Below are positions 8,826 to 16,394 of a stretch of DNA of 64,000 nt, in pieces. Source of the DNA: Arthrobacter sp. ISL-85. GTDB lineage: Bacteria; Actinomycetota; Actinomycetes; Actinomycetales; Micrococcaceae. The stretch covers positions 186,001 through 250,000 of the forward strand of contig NZ_JAGGPQ010000011.1 in NCBI RefSeq assembly GCF_018613675.1, written 5' to 3'. The notes below the pieces were generated by a model. The model did not search any database. It saw only the letters and a list, made by a program, of their open reading frames with translations, and was not told the DNA's origin. Position numbers and translations under genes: made by a program. Position 1 is the stretch's first letter, and each line of letters begins with the position of its first letter.

Positions 8826-9299
8826 GTGCCTAAAGAAAGTGGCCGTAAGGTGGTGGCCACCAACCGCAAGGCCCGGCACGACTATCTCGTGCTGGACACT
8901 TACGAGGCGGGCATCGCACTGATGGGCACCGAAGTGAAGTCCCTGCGCGAGGGCCACGCCTCCATGGTGGACGGATTCTGCACGTTCTATAACGACGAGC
9001 TGTGGATGGAAGCCATCCACATCCCTGAGTACAACCAGGGCAGCTGGACCAACCATGCTGCGCGCCGACGCCGGAAGCTGCTGCTTCACCGCGAGGAGCT
9101 CATCAAGATTTCCCGCAAGGTCCAGGAGGCCGGCTACACCGTTGTGCCCCTCCAGCTCTACTTTGTGGACGGCCGCGCCAAGGTGGAAATTGCCGTTGCC
9201 CGCGGTAAACGCGAGTACGACAAGCGGCAGACGCTGCGGGAGCAGCAGGACAACCGTGAAGCCCAGCGCGAGATGCGTGAGCGCAACCGGCGGCGGTAG
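8826..9299 (+). CDS. smpB: SsrA-binding protein SmpB
   Basis: A 157-aa tmRNA-binding protein with the family signatures ARHDYLVLDTYEAGIALMGTEVKS and the C-terminal basic tail (EYDKRQTLRE...RERNRRR) that enters the empty decoding channel. The GTG start follows GAGGAG with 7-nt spacing; an earlier start at 8766 is unlikely. It lies directly upstream of its RNA partner ssrA. A TAGACT -10 hexamer sits at 8761-8766. Together they rescue ribosomes stalled on non-stop mRNA. Confidence 0.98.
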   Translation: MPKESGRKVVATNRKARHDYLVLDTYEAGIALMGTEVKSLREGHASMVDGFCTFYNDELWMEAIHIPEYNQGSWTNHAARRRRKLLLHREELIKISRKVQEAGYTVVPLQLYFVDGRAKVEIAVARGKREYDKRQTLREQQDNREAQREMRERNRRR

Positions 9300-9372
9300 G
9301 AATTATTTCGCCGGGGCATGCGTTAGTATTGGTAGTCCGGCGGGCTTGCCAGCCGGTTTGATAACAAAATAC

Positions 9373-9740
9373 GGGGATGATCGGTTTCGACGATGTTAGT
9401 CGCGACAGGTGAAGCGGGCCGAGGATGCAGAATTATCTCGTAAACGCTGTCTGCAAACCAATAAGTGCCAATTCTAAGCGCACTGACTTCGCTCTTGCTG
9501 CTTAACCAGTAAGACAGTCCGTCAGCCCGAGGTTGCTATTGCCCCGGAACCTGGCGTCATTTAGATAGCCACTGCTGTTTGCTCCCGTCACCGGAGCAAA
9601 CGGGACTTTTAGGTGACTGGGCCCGGATCAGCCAGCTGTTTGCAGCATGGCTGGGGCCGAGAAAATCCGACGCAAACTGCGCCCGGAGAAGCCCTGACAA
9701 CACGACATCGGACGGGGGTTCAATTCCCCCCATCTCCACC
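9373..9740 (+). ncRNA. ssrA: Transfer-messenger RNA (tmRNA)
   Basis: The 5' end GGGGATGATCGG pairs through GGGGATG with CATCTCC at 9731-9737; the T-arm GGGTTCAATTCCCCC precedes it and the discriminator plus CC follow. CCA is not fully encoded. The mRNA-like part is clear: after the resume point, codons at 9467-9502 read A-N-S-K-R-T-D-F-A-L-A-A followed by TAA 9503. This is an actinobacterial proteolysis tag ending in the usual A-L-A-A. Tagged proteins would be degraded by Clp proteases. Confidence 0.98.
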
Positions 9741-9745
9741 CTGGT

Positions 9746-9773
9746 GGGCCGGACATCCAAGGATGTCCGGCCC
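9746..9773. repeat. Perfect hairpin 3' of ssrA
   Basis: GGGCCGGACATCC and GGATGTCCGGCCC form a perfect 13-bp stem separated by only AA, 5 nt after the tmRNA 3' end. It probably assists 3' processing or termination together with the second hairpin just downstream. Confidence 0.8.
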
Positions 9774-9781
9774 GCAGATTA

Positions 9782-9814
9782 ACACCCCGGTCTTCGGACC
9801 GGGGTGTTTTTCTT
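9782..9814 (+). terminator. Rho-independent terminator of smpB-ssrA
   Basis: ACACCCCGGTC - TTCG - GACCGGGGTGT is an 11-bp perfect stem closed by a stable C(UUCG)G tetraloop and followed by TTTTCTTT. This is a textbook intrinsic terminator. Confidence 0.93.
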
Positions 9815-9827
9815 TACCCGCAAGGCC

Positions 9828-9841
9828 GGGTCCAAATGCCC
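9828..9841 (+). promoter_or_regulatory. DosR-like box and leaderless promoter of the frameshifted PPOX gene
   Basis: GGGTCCAAATGCCC lies 37 nt before the ATG at 9879. A TACTTT -10-like hexamer follows 24 nt after the box and ends 7 nt before the ATG, so the mRNA would be leaderless. Nearly the same layout recurs at 10350 and 16243. The box shares GGG-N-C...CCC with DosR/DevR sites; regulator identity is inferred. Confidence 0.5.
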
Positions 9842-9878
9842 TACCAAGGCTGCCCGGCACCCCGCTACTTTCAGTGGC

Positions 9879-10341
9879 ATGCACAACGACCCGCCGCAGA
9901 CACCCACGGAAGTCCTGGACGCCGCAGCGTGCTGGGACCTCCTTCGCGGCGTGTCCGTCGGCCACCTCGCTGTGCTCGTGAATGTATCCGGAAGTCTTCC
10001 CCGTCAATTACAAAGTGGATCAGCAGTCAGTTGTATTCCGCACCGGCGAAGGAACAAAACTTCGCGCGGCAGGGGGCCCGCTCGCCGTGGCGCTGGAAGC
10101 CGACGGCCACGACGACGCCAAAGCGTGGAGCGTCCTGGTGAAAGGCAAGGCCCTCATCCTGGAGCCCTCAGAGGAGCTCCTGACGGGGGCCGCGCTCACC
10201 CTGTTTCCCTGGCAGTCCGGTGAAAAGGACCACTTCGTCCGGATCGTCCCCTCCTCGGTCAGCGGAAGGCGCTTCACCATAACGTCGCCGTTGACCTGGT
10301 GGAACCATGTGGGGCACCCAGCAGGCGAGGACACTGCCTAG
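9879..10341 (+). pseudogene. Frameshifted PPOX-fold flavin/heme-binding protein
   Basis: The first frame (from ATG 9879) reads MHNDPPQTPTEVLDAAACW...GHLAVLVN; the next frame continues YPEVFPVNYKVDQQSVVFRTGEGTK to the stop at 10339-10341. Alignment by eye to the paralogue at 15736-16206 (LAVIAEGHPDVFPVNYKVDGQ) shows one Gly codon reduced to a single base near 9979, i.e. a 2-nt loss. Everything else is intact. It is a pyridoxamine 5'-phosphate oxidase-like small protein of the kind that binds FMN, F420 or heme. Either it is a recent pseudogene or there is a sequencing error. A restart at ATG 9982 would give a 119-aa C-terminal fragment. Confidence 0.85.
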
Positions 10342-10349
10342 TCGGCCGC

Positions 10350-10363
10350 GGGCCCAACGGCTC
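10350..10363 (+). promoter_or_regulatory. DosR-like box and leaderless promoter of the GH65 fusion gene
   Basis: GGGCCCAACGGCTC lies 35 nt before ATG 10399. After 23 nt comes TAGCAC as a possible -10, which ends 6 nt before the start codon. The geometry matches the boxes at 9828 and 16243 within 1-2 nt. Confidence 0.45.
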
Positions 10364-10398
10364 TTTGCTGAGCCCCCACATGCTGGTAGCACTGACCT

Positions 10399-13300
10399 AT
10401 GATCGCGTCCCCCACCGCCGCCGCTGCCAAGCCACCGTTCGACGCCGTCATCTTCGACCTGGACGGGGTGGTCACCAACACGGCGCTGGTCCACCAGGCT
10501 GCGTGGAAGGACGCGTTCGACCGGATCCTGCAGGACCCGAGAATTCCGCCGGGCACCAACCGCGCCCCGGTCAGCAGGGAAGACTACCTCACGTACATCG
10601 ACGGCATGCCGCGCGAGGAAGGGGTGGTGCGTTTCCTCGCGGCCAGGGGCGTGCATCTCGAGAAGGGGCAGGAGACGGATGAAGCCGGAACCTGGACCGG
10701 ATTCGGCCTGGGCCGGTGGAAGAACACACTGTTCCTGGAACATCTCCGGCAGGACGGTGTCCAGAGCTACCCCGGCACACTGCAGTTGCTGCAGAGCCTC
10801 GCAGAGGCGGGAGTGCCAACGGCTGTCGTCACGTCAAGCCGGAACGCTGCAGCGGTCCTGGAAGCAGCCGGCGTTCAGGGTCTCTTCACCGTGGTTATGG
10901 ACGGCGCGACGGCGGCAGGCCTTGGGCTGCAGGGAAAGCCGGCACCTGATGTCTTCCTGGCGGCCGCCGCGAGGTTGGGAGTAGCTCCGTCGCATGCCGT
11001 GGTAATTGAGGATTCGGCCGCAGGCGTGGAGGCTGGCCGACGGGGCGGCTTTGGCCTCGTCGTCGGAATCGACCGCTCCGGCAACCGCAGGCACCTCGAA
11101 GCCGCGGGCGCCGGGACAGTCCTCAACGACGTGGGGGAGCTGGATCTGGGCCAGGTCATCGGCAATGCCTGGCACCTGGTATTTGAAGGCTTCGACGCCG
11201 GGCACGAGGGACACCGGGAAGCCCTGACCACCCTTGGCAACGGCTACCTGGGCGTCCGAGGAGCGGCGCCCGAGGGTGGACCGTTCAGCTACGCAGGCAT
11301 GTACCTCGCCGGCGTCTACAACCGGGTCAGGGCAAAGTCCGGCGACGAAATGCTCTTGGAAGAACACATGGTCAACGCGCCCGACTGCCTTCCCCTTGAC
11401 CTGCGCCTGGCCGACCAGCCGTGGTGGTCCGCAGGCGGATTGGCCGTAGTGCGTGAGCGGCGGGTCCTGGACCTCAAACGGGCGGTGCTGGAGCGCAGGT
11501 TGCTTTTGGAGGGTGCGGACCGGCGGCGCCTGGAAGTGCTGCAGACCCGCTTTGCGTCCATGGCCGAGCCCCACCTGCTGGTCCTTCAGACGGTTGTCAC
11601 CGCACTGGGCTGGGCCGGCGCAGTGGAGGTCCGAAGCGGTATCAATGCCGGCGTCCGCAATGCGAACCTGCCCGAACGTGCCCAGGGCTCTGATGTCCAC
11701 CTCGCTGACAGGACAGCCCCGCAGCGCCAAGGCGAGGGCCTGCGCCCGGAGGCGGTCTCCGTCGTCGAAGTGGAAACCACCCAAAGCCTCATCCGCATCG
11801 CCGCAGCATACCGGACACAGGAATCTCCTGCCGCAGCAGAAATAGAGGACGGCAGGAAAGGGGCCTTCCATTTCCGGACCCTGCACCTTTCCCTTGAGGC
11901 CGGCACGGCGGTGCGGATCACCAAGACGGTGGCAGTGGTGACGTCACGCGACCGCGCCATCTCCTCCCCGGAAACGGGCGCCCGAGCGGTGCTTGAGCGT
12001 GCCGGCGAAGACTTCGATGCGCTGCTGGCGGCCCACGAGGAGGCATGGCGCCGCGAGCTCCGTCCGTTCCTGGTGGAGATTGACGCCCCGGTTCCGGTGC
12101 GCCTGGTCCTCAACCTGCACATCTTCCATCTCCTGCAGACGTTGACGCACCATACGGCCGAGCTGGATGCCGGCGTCACTGCCCGCGGACTGCACGGCGA
12201 GGGCTACCGCGGCCATGTCTTTTGGGATGAACTGTTCGTCCTCCCGGTACTCACTTCAAGGACTCCCGATATTGCCCGCTCAGTGATCGAATACAGGTGG
12301 CGGCGGCTGCCCGCGGCCCGGCACGCCGCAGCGGCGCAAGGACTGGCGGGCGCGAAGTTCCCGTGGCAGAGCGGCAGTGACGGAACCGAAGAAACGCCAA
12401 AATGGCTGTACAACGACAGATCCGGCAGGTGGGTGAAGGACCACTCGCATTTGCAGATCCACTCCGGCCTGGCCGTCGCCTTCAACGCGTGGCAGTACTT
12501 CCAGGCCACCGGAAACAAGATTTGGCTCCTTCAGAAGGGTGCTGAGCTGGTGATCGAGGTTGCCCGGTTCTTCCACTCCCTTGCGGACTACGACCAGCAG
12601 GGCGGCAGGTACCACCTGCGCGGCGTGGTGGGACCGGATGAGTACCACACCGGGTATCCCGGCCGCGACGAACCGGGGCTGGACGACAACGCCTACACCA
12701 ACGTCATGGCGGCATGGGTCTGCTCGCAGGCAGCAGGCATCATGTCCCTCCTGCACGGCAGCGAGCGCGCCGGACTCATGGAACGCTTTGGCGTCACCGA
12801 GGAGGAAACCGCCGGGTGGACGCACATGGGGACCGCAATGTACGTCCCCTTCCACAGCGACGGCATCATCAGCCAGTTCGAAGGCTACGGAGACTTGAAG
12901 GAACTCGACTGGGAGCTTTACCGGGACAGGTACGGCGACATCGAACGGCTGGACCTGATCCTCGAAGCGGAGGACGACGGAACCAACTGCTACAAACTCG
13001 CAAAGCAGGCGGACGTCCTTATGCTCCCGTACCTGCTGGGGCATGAAGGACTGGTCACCATCCTTCAGCGGCTGCATTACGGGTTTACCCAGGACCAGCT
13101 CAACCAGACCATCGAGTACTACCTCGCCAGGACAGCCCACGGGTCCACGCTGAGCCGGGTGGCGCACGCATCGGTCCTGGCAGGGCTGGATGCGGACCGG
13201 GCGTGGGACAGCTTCAGGGAAGCGCTCGACGCCGACCTCGACGATACCCAGCACGGCACCACACGCACGGGTATCCATTTGGGCGCCATGGGCGGAACCA

Positions 13301-13584
13301 TCGATGTGGTGCAGCGCAGCTTTGCGGGACTGCGGTTCAGCGGGGATACGATCCTGTTCGCCCCCAACCTGCCCACGGGGCTGCGTGCAGTCGCCTTCGA
13401 GGTTCTGTACCGGGGCCACCGCCTCCGGGTTAAGCTCAAGGACGGGCACATGAGCATCGCTTCCGCACCCGGTGATGCCGGTCCCATCACGGTGCGCGTG
13501 TCCGGCAATGACGTGGTCCTGCCGCCCGGCCGGACCCGGCAATTCCCGCTGCCTGCCCGGGCTTCGGGGGTGGCTGCCTCGTGA
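10399..13584 (+). CDS. Beta-phosphoglucomutase / GH65 glycoside phosphorylase fusion
   Basis: A 1061-aa bifunctional cytoplasmic enzyme. Residues 1 to about 245 are a HAD-superfamily beta-phosphoglucomutase (nucleophile and acid in DLD 20-22, later KPAPDVFLAAA and VIEDSAAGVEAG). From about 255 on it is a full GH65 protein (N-terminal beta-sandwich with LGNGYLGVRGA, alpha/alpha barrel, VVGPDEYH with the general-acid Glu748, DDNAYTN). GH65 phosphorylases split trehalose, maltose, kojibiose or nigerose with phosphate into glucose and beta-glucose 1-phosphate, which the HAD domain would convert to glucose 6-phosphate. Substrate cannot be told from sequence alone. It overlaps pfkA by 4 nt. Confidence 0.93.
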   Translation: MIASPTAAAAKPPFDAVIFDLDGVVTNTALVHQAAWKDAFDRILQDPRIPPGTNRAPVSREDYLTYIDGMPREEGVVRFLAARGVHLEKGQETDEAGTWTGFGLGRWKNTLFLEHLRQDGVQSYPGTLQLLQSLAEAGVPTAVVTSSRNAAAVLEAAGVQGLFTVVMDGATAAGLGLQGKPAPDVFLAAAARLGVAPSHAVVIEDSAAGVEAGRRGGFGLVVGIDRSGNRRHLEAAGAGTVLNDVGELDLGQVIGNAWHLVFEGFDAGHEGHREALTTLGNGYLGVRGAAPEGGPFSYAGMYLAGVYNRVRAKSGDEMLLEEHMVNAPDCLPLDLRLADQPWWSAGGLAVVRERRVLDLKRAVLERRLLLEGADRRRLEVLQTRFASMAEPHLLVLQTVVTALGWAGAVEVRSGINAGVRNANLPERAQGSDVHLADRTAPQRQGEGLRPEAVSVVEVETTQSLIRIAAAYRTQESPAAAEIEDGRKGAFHFRTLHLSLEAGTAVRITKTVAVVTSRDRAISSPETGARAVLERAGEDFDALLAAHEEAWRRELRPFLVEIDAPVPVRLVLNLHIFHLLQTLTHHTAELDAGVTARGLHGEGYRGHVFWDELFVLPVLTSRTPDIARSVIEYRWRRLPAARHAAAAQGLAGAKFPWQSGSDGTEETPKWLYNDRSGRWVKDHSHLQIHSGLAVAFNAWQYFQATGNKIWLLQKGAELVIEVARFFHSLADYDQQGGRYHLRGVVGPDEYHTGYPGRDEPGLDDNAYTNVMAAWVCSQAAGIMSLLHGSERAGLMERFGVTEEETAGWTHMGTAMYVPFHSDGIISQFEGYGDLKELDWELYRDRYGDIERLDLILEAEDDGTNCYKLAKQADVLMLPYLLGHEGLVTILQRLHYGFTQDQLNQTIEYYLARTAHGSTLSRVAHASVLAGLDADRAWDSFREALDADLDDTQHGTTRTGIHLGAMGGTIDVVQRSFAGLRFSGDTILFAPNLPTGLRAVAFEVLYRGHRLRVKLKDGHMSIASAPGDAGPITVRVSGNDVVLPPGRTRQFPLPARASGVAAS

Positions 13585-14606
13585 GGCGGCTGGGAATCCT
13601 CACCAGCGGGGGTGACTGCCCGGGGGTAAACGCGGTCATCCGGGGGGCCGTGCTGGGCGGTGACGTTGCGCACGGGTATGAATTCCTCGGCTTCCGGGAC
13701 GGGTGGCGCGGTGTCCTGGAACAGGACGTGGTTCCGTTGCCCCGGACGAGTGTCCGCGGCATCTCGCGGCTGGGCGGAACCATCCTGGGCACCTCCAGGA
13801 CCAATCCGCTGCTGGGCAAGGGGATCGACGGCGTACGTGCCGGCTTTCGGCGCAACGGCCTCGAAGGCCTGATTGCCATCGGGGGAGAGGGGACCTTGGC
13901 AGCAGCCCGCGAACTGTCCGGACAGGGCATCAACGTGGTGGGGGTGCCCAAGACCATCGACAATGACCTCGGTGCCACCGACTACACCTTCGGCTTTGAT
14001 TCCGCTGTCCAGACGGCCACCGAGGCTATCGACCGCCTGCGGACCACGGGTGAATCGCACCACCGCTGCATGGTCGCCGAAGTCATGGGCCGCAACGCGG
14101 GCTGGATAGCACTGCATGCAGGGATGGCCGCCGGCGCGCACGCCATCCTGGTGCCTGAGCATCCCGTCTCCCTGGACCAAATCTGCTCATGGGTGGTCTC
14201 TGCCCGTGACCGTGGGAGGGCGCCCCTTGTGGTCGTGGCCGAAGCCTTCGCGCCCGAGGGCCACCCGGCCCCCTACGCTCCCCGGGGCCTGGATACTTTT
14301 GGACGGCCGCGCCTGGGAGGCATCGGGCTGATGCTTGAAGGAGAACTGCAGATAAGGACCGGCATCGAAACCCGCGCCACAGTCCTGGGCCACATCCAGC
14401 GCGGTGGCGAACCCACAGCCTTCGACCGCGTCCTTGCTACCAGGCTGGGCATGGCCGCCGTCGAGTCGGCGGCGGCAGGCAGGTGGGGCACCATGGTGTC
14501 CCTCCGTGGCACTGACATCGTGAACGTTGGCCTGGAGGAGGCGCTGGGGGAACTGAAGGTGGTGCCGGAGGCGCGCTACCAGGAGGCCGCCGTCCTGTTC
14601 GGCTGA
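13581..14606 (+). CDS. pfkA: 6-phosphofructokinase (group III, probably ATP-dependent)
   Basis: A 341-aa PFK with TSGGDCPGVNAVI at the N-terminus, GGEGT at 101-105 and PKTIDND with K124, plus the MGRNAGWIALHAG and GHIQRGGEPTAFDR motifs. Gly104 favours ATP, whereas PPi enzymes carry Asp there; Lys124 is the group III residue shared with PPi enzymes. This combination is known from ATP-dependent actinomycete PFKs. The second Asp of the usual GGDGT is Glu here. The GTG start overlaps the upstream stop (GTGA), so the fusion protein and PFK are co-translated: disaccharide phosphorolysis feeds straight to fructose 1,6-bisphosphate after isomerisation. Confidence 0.93.
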   Translation: MRRLGILTSGGDCPGVNAVIRGAVLGGDVAHGYEFLGFRDGWRGVLEQDVVPLPRTSVRGISRLGGTILGTSRTNPLLGKGIDGVRAGFRRNGLEGLIAIGGEGTLAAARELSGQGINVVGVPKTIDNDLGATDYTFGFDSAVQTATEAIDRLRTTGESHHRCMVAEVMGRNAGWIALHAGMAAGAHAILVPEHPVSLDQICSWVVSARDRGRAPLVVVAEAFAPEGHPAPYAPRGLDTFGRPRLGGIGLMLEGELQIRTGIETRATVLGHIQRGGEPTAFDRVLATRLGMAAVESAAAGRWGTMVSLRGTDIVNVGLEEALGELKVVPEARYQEAAVLFG

Positions 14607-14666
14607 CGGTGCGCTCCGGCAACTGGCCACGCAACTGACTGCAGGACGGTGACTGCGGGACGGGAC

Positions 14667-15686
14667 TTACAGGACGGACTGTTCCGGCCGGATCCGCAGG
14701 ACTGCGGATCCCGTAATCCTGTCCGCTGCCACGTCTTCCAAGGCGTTGTCCGCAGCCTCGAACGGGTAGGCGGTGGTGGTGAGGGCCAGGGAAAGCCTGG
14801 CTGCCAGGGCCAGGAACTCACGCCCGTCAACCCGGGTATTGGCTGTCACGCTTCGCACCTGGCGTTCGAAGAAGAGCTCCCTGCCGTAATCCAGGGCAGG
14901 GATGCGGCTCAGGTGGATCCCGGCGATCGCCAGTGTCCCGCCGCGGTCCAGGGCCCGCAGTGCCACGGGGACCAGGTTGCCCACCGGTGCAAAAAGGATG
15001 GCGGAGTCCAGCGGCACCGGCGGATCCTCGTAAGCGTCTCCCGCGTACTCTGCTCCCAGTTCCAAGGCGAGCGCCCGCGCGCCGGCAGAACGGGTCATGA
15101 CATACACGGACGCGCCCTGCTTATGCGCAAGCTGGGCCGTGATGTGCGCAGAACTGCCAAAGCCGTAGATGCCCAGGCGCCCACCAACGGGCACGGCGGA
15201 CCGCTTCAGGGCCCGGTACCCGATGATCCCCGAACACAGCAGCGGCGCGGCCTGTTCGTCAGTGAAGACGGACGGCACTGGATAAGCAAAATCCTCCGCG
15301 ACGGTCACCTGCTCGGCATAGCCTCCATCCCTGTCCCAACCCGTGAACACAGGGGACACGCACAGGTTCTCGTCCCCGCGGCGGCAGTAGTCGCAACTGC
15401 CGCAGGCGCCGCCCAGCCACGCCACCCCAACCCTGTCACCGGCCCTGAAGCGGGAGCAGCCCGCACCGGTCCCGGGCACGACGCCGACGGCCTCGTGCCC
15501 GGGTACCACCTGCGGGTGCCGCGGTGGCAGGTCTCCTTCAGCCAGGTGGAGGTCCGTGCGGCACACGCCGCAGACCGTTACATCGACCAGGAGTTCGCGG
15601 GCCCCCGGCCTGGGAGCGGCCCGGCGCCCCTGGACCAGCGGGTGCGTGGACAGGGGACCTGGCTGGTTCACCCACCAAGCGCGCAC
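14667..15686 (-). CDS. Zinc-dependent alcohol dehydrogenase, AdhA type
   Basis: A 339-aa medium-chain dehydrogenase. Catalytic zinc ligands lie in CGVCRTDLH and GHEAVG; structural zinc is bound by the four cysteines of CGSCDYCRRGDENLC. The Rossmann motif GIYGFGSSAH deviates from GxGxxG. Length and motifs match the single-domain AdhA group of actinobacteria that oxidise or reduce short alcohols and aldehydes. It follows the PPOX gene at 15736 by 49 nt on the same strand, probably in one transcript from the box at 16243. Confidence 0.9.
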   Translation of the reverse strand: MRAWWVNQPGPLSTHPLVQGRRAAPRPGARELLVDVTVCGVCRTDLHLAEGDLPPRHPQVVPGHEAVGVVPGTGAGCSRFRAGDRVGVAWLGGACGSCDYCRRGDENLCVSPVFTGWDRDGGYAEQVTVAEDFAYPVPSVFTDEQAAPLLCSGIIGYRALKRSAVPVGGRLGIYGFGSSAHITAQLAHKQGASVYVMTRSAGARALALELGAEYAGDAYEDPPVPLDSAILFAPVGNLVPVALRALDRGGTLAIAGIHLSRIPALDYGRELFFERQVRSVTANTRVDGREFLALAARLSLALTTTAYPFEAADNALEDVAADRITGSAVLRIRPEQSVL

Positions 15687-15735
15687 CGCATCTCCTGCCC
15701 AGAGCCTGCTGGAACCTGCCCCTGCCCGGGGTTGC

Positions 15736-16206
15736 CTACTCGAAGCCCGCGCGGGTTGCGTCGTCCAGCGGGGACTGCCACAAAAGTGGAGCGCTCACGG
15801 TGAAGCGCCTCCCCGTTACAGACTCCGGCGTGATACGGATGAAGTGTTCCTGCCCCACGCCCTGCCAGGGAAACAGGGCACGCCGGATGTCATCCAGGTC
15901 AGGCCCTGTCGGCACTGTCCGGGCCGCCTTGCCCTTGACCACGACGCTCCACGCAAGCCCGAATTGCGAGCTGACGGCATCTGCTTCCAGCGCCACGGTG
16001 GCGTCCGATTGGATTGCCTGCTGCTTGGTGCCGGCGCCGGTGCGGAAAACCAGCGTTTGGCCGTCCACCTTGTAGTTGACGGGAAAGACGTCGGGATGCC
16101 CCTCGGCGATGACGGCCAGCCGTCCCACCCCGGTTTGGCCGAGGAGCGTCCAGCACTCTTCGGCATCGAGGATTTCCGGCAGAGGTATGTTCGTGTTGTC
16201 AGTCAT
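15736..16206 (-). CDS. PPOX-fold flavin/heme-binding protein (paralogue 2)
   Basis: A 156-aa member of the pyridoxamine 5'-phosphate oxidase-like split-barrel family: ECWTLLGQTGVGRLAV, DVFPVNYKVDGQTLVFRTGAGTK and a C-terminal GRRFTVSAPLLW. Such small proteins bind FMN, F420 or heme and are frequent in hypoxia or dormancy regulons. ATG 16206 is chosen because TACGCT ends 7 nt upstream, fitting a leaderless mRNA as in its paralogues; ATG 16248 would lie upstream of that start site. It shares about half its residues by eye with the frameshifted copy at 9879. It is probably co-transcribed with the AdhA-type gene. Confidence 0.85.
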   Translation of the reverse strand: MTDNTNIPLPEILDAEECWTLLGQTGVGRLAVIAEGHPDVFPVNYKVDGQTLVFRTGAGTKQQAIQSDATVALEADAVSSQFGLAWSVVVKGKAARTVPTGPDLDDIRRALFPWQGVGQEHFIRITPESVTGRRFTVSAPLLWQSPLDDATRAGFE

Positions 16207-16242
16207 AGGCCACAGCGTAGGCAACTCTCCAGCGTCCGGAAA

Positions 16243-16256
16243 GGGCATAAAGGCCC
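16243..16256 (-). promoter_or_regulatory. DosR-like box between divergent PPOX and ADH genes
   Basis: On the minus strand it reads GGGCCTTTATGCCC; the box ends 36 nt before ATG 16206. TACGCT follows 23 nt after the box and ends 7 nt before the ATG. This is the best palindrome of the three boxes (GGGC/GCCC arms). It could also influence the divergent dehydrogenase, whose ATG is 139 nt away. Confidence 0.55.
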
Positions 16257-16394
16257 GCGGGAAATGAAGGACCTATGGCACTGAGGAGGCGCGTGGCCCG
16301 GTGGCAGGCTGTGGGATGCCTGCTGGGACTGCATAATCCGCGCTGGCTGCCCGGCAGGCCAGGTAAAGCATGCCTTCACCCTAAGGAGAATCCC

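Noticed and set aside
16275..16394. N-terminal extension of the alcohol dehydrogenase from ATG 16275
   Set aside because: The extra 40 residues are not dehydrogenase-like, and a strong AAGGAG sits before ATG 16395, where the conserved MKALVYGGPG begins.
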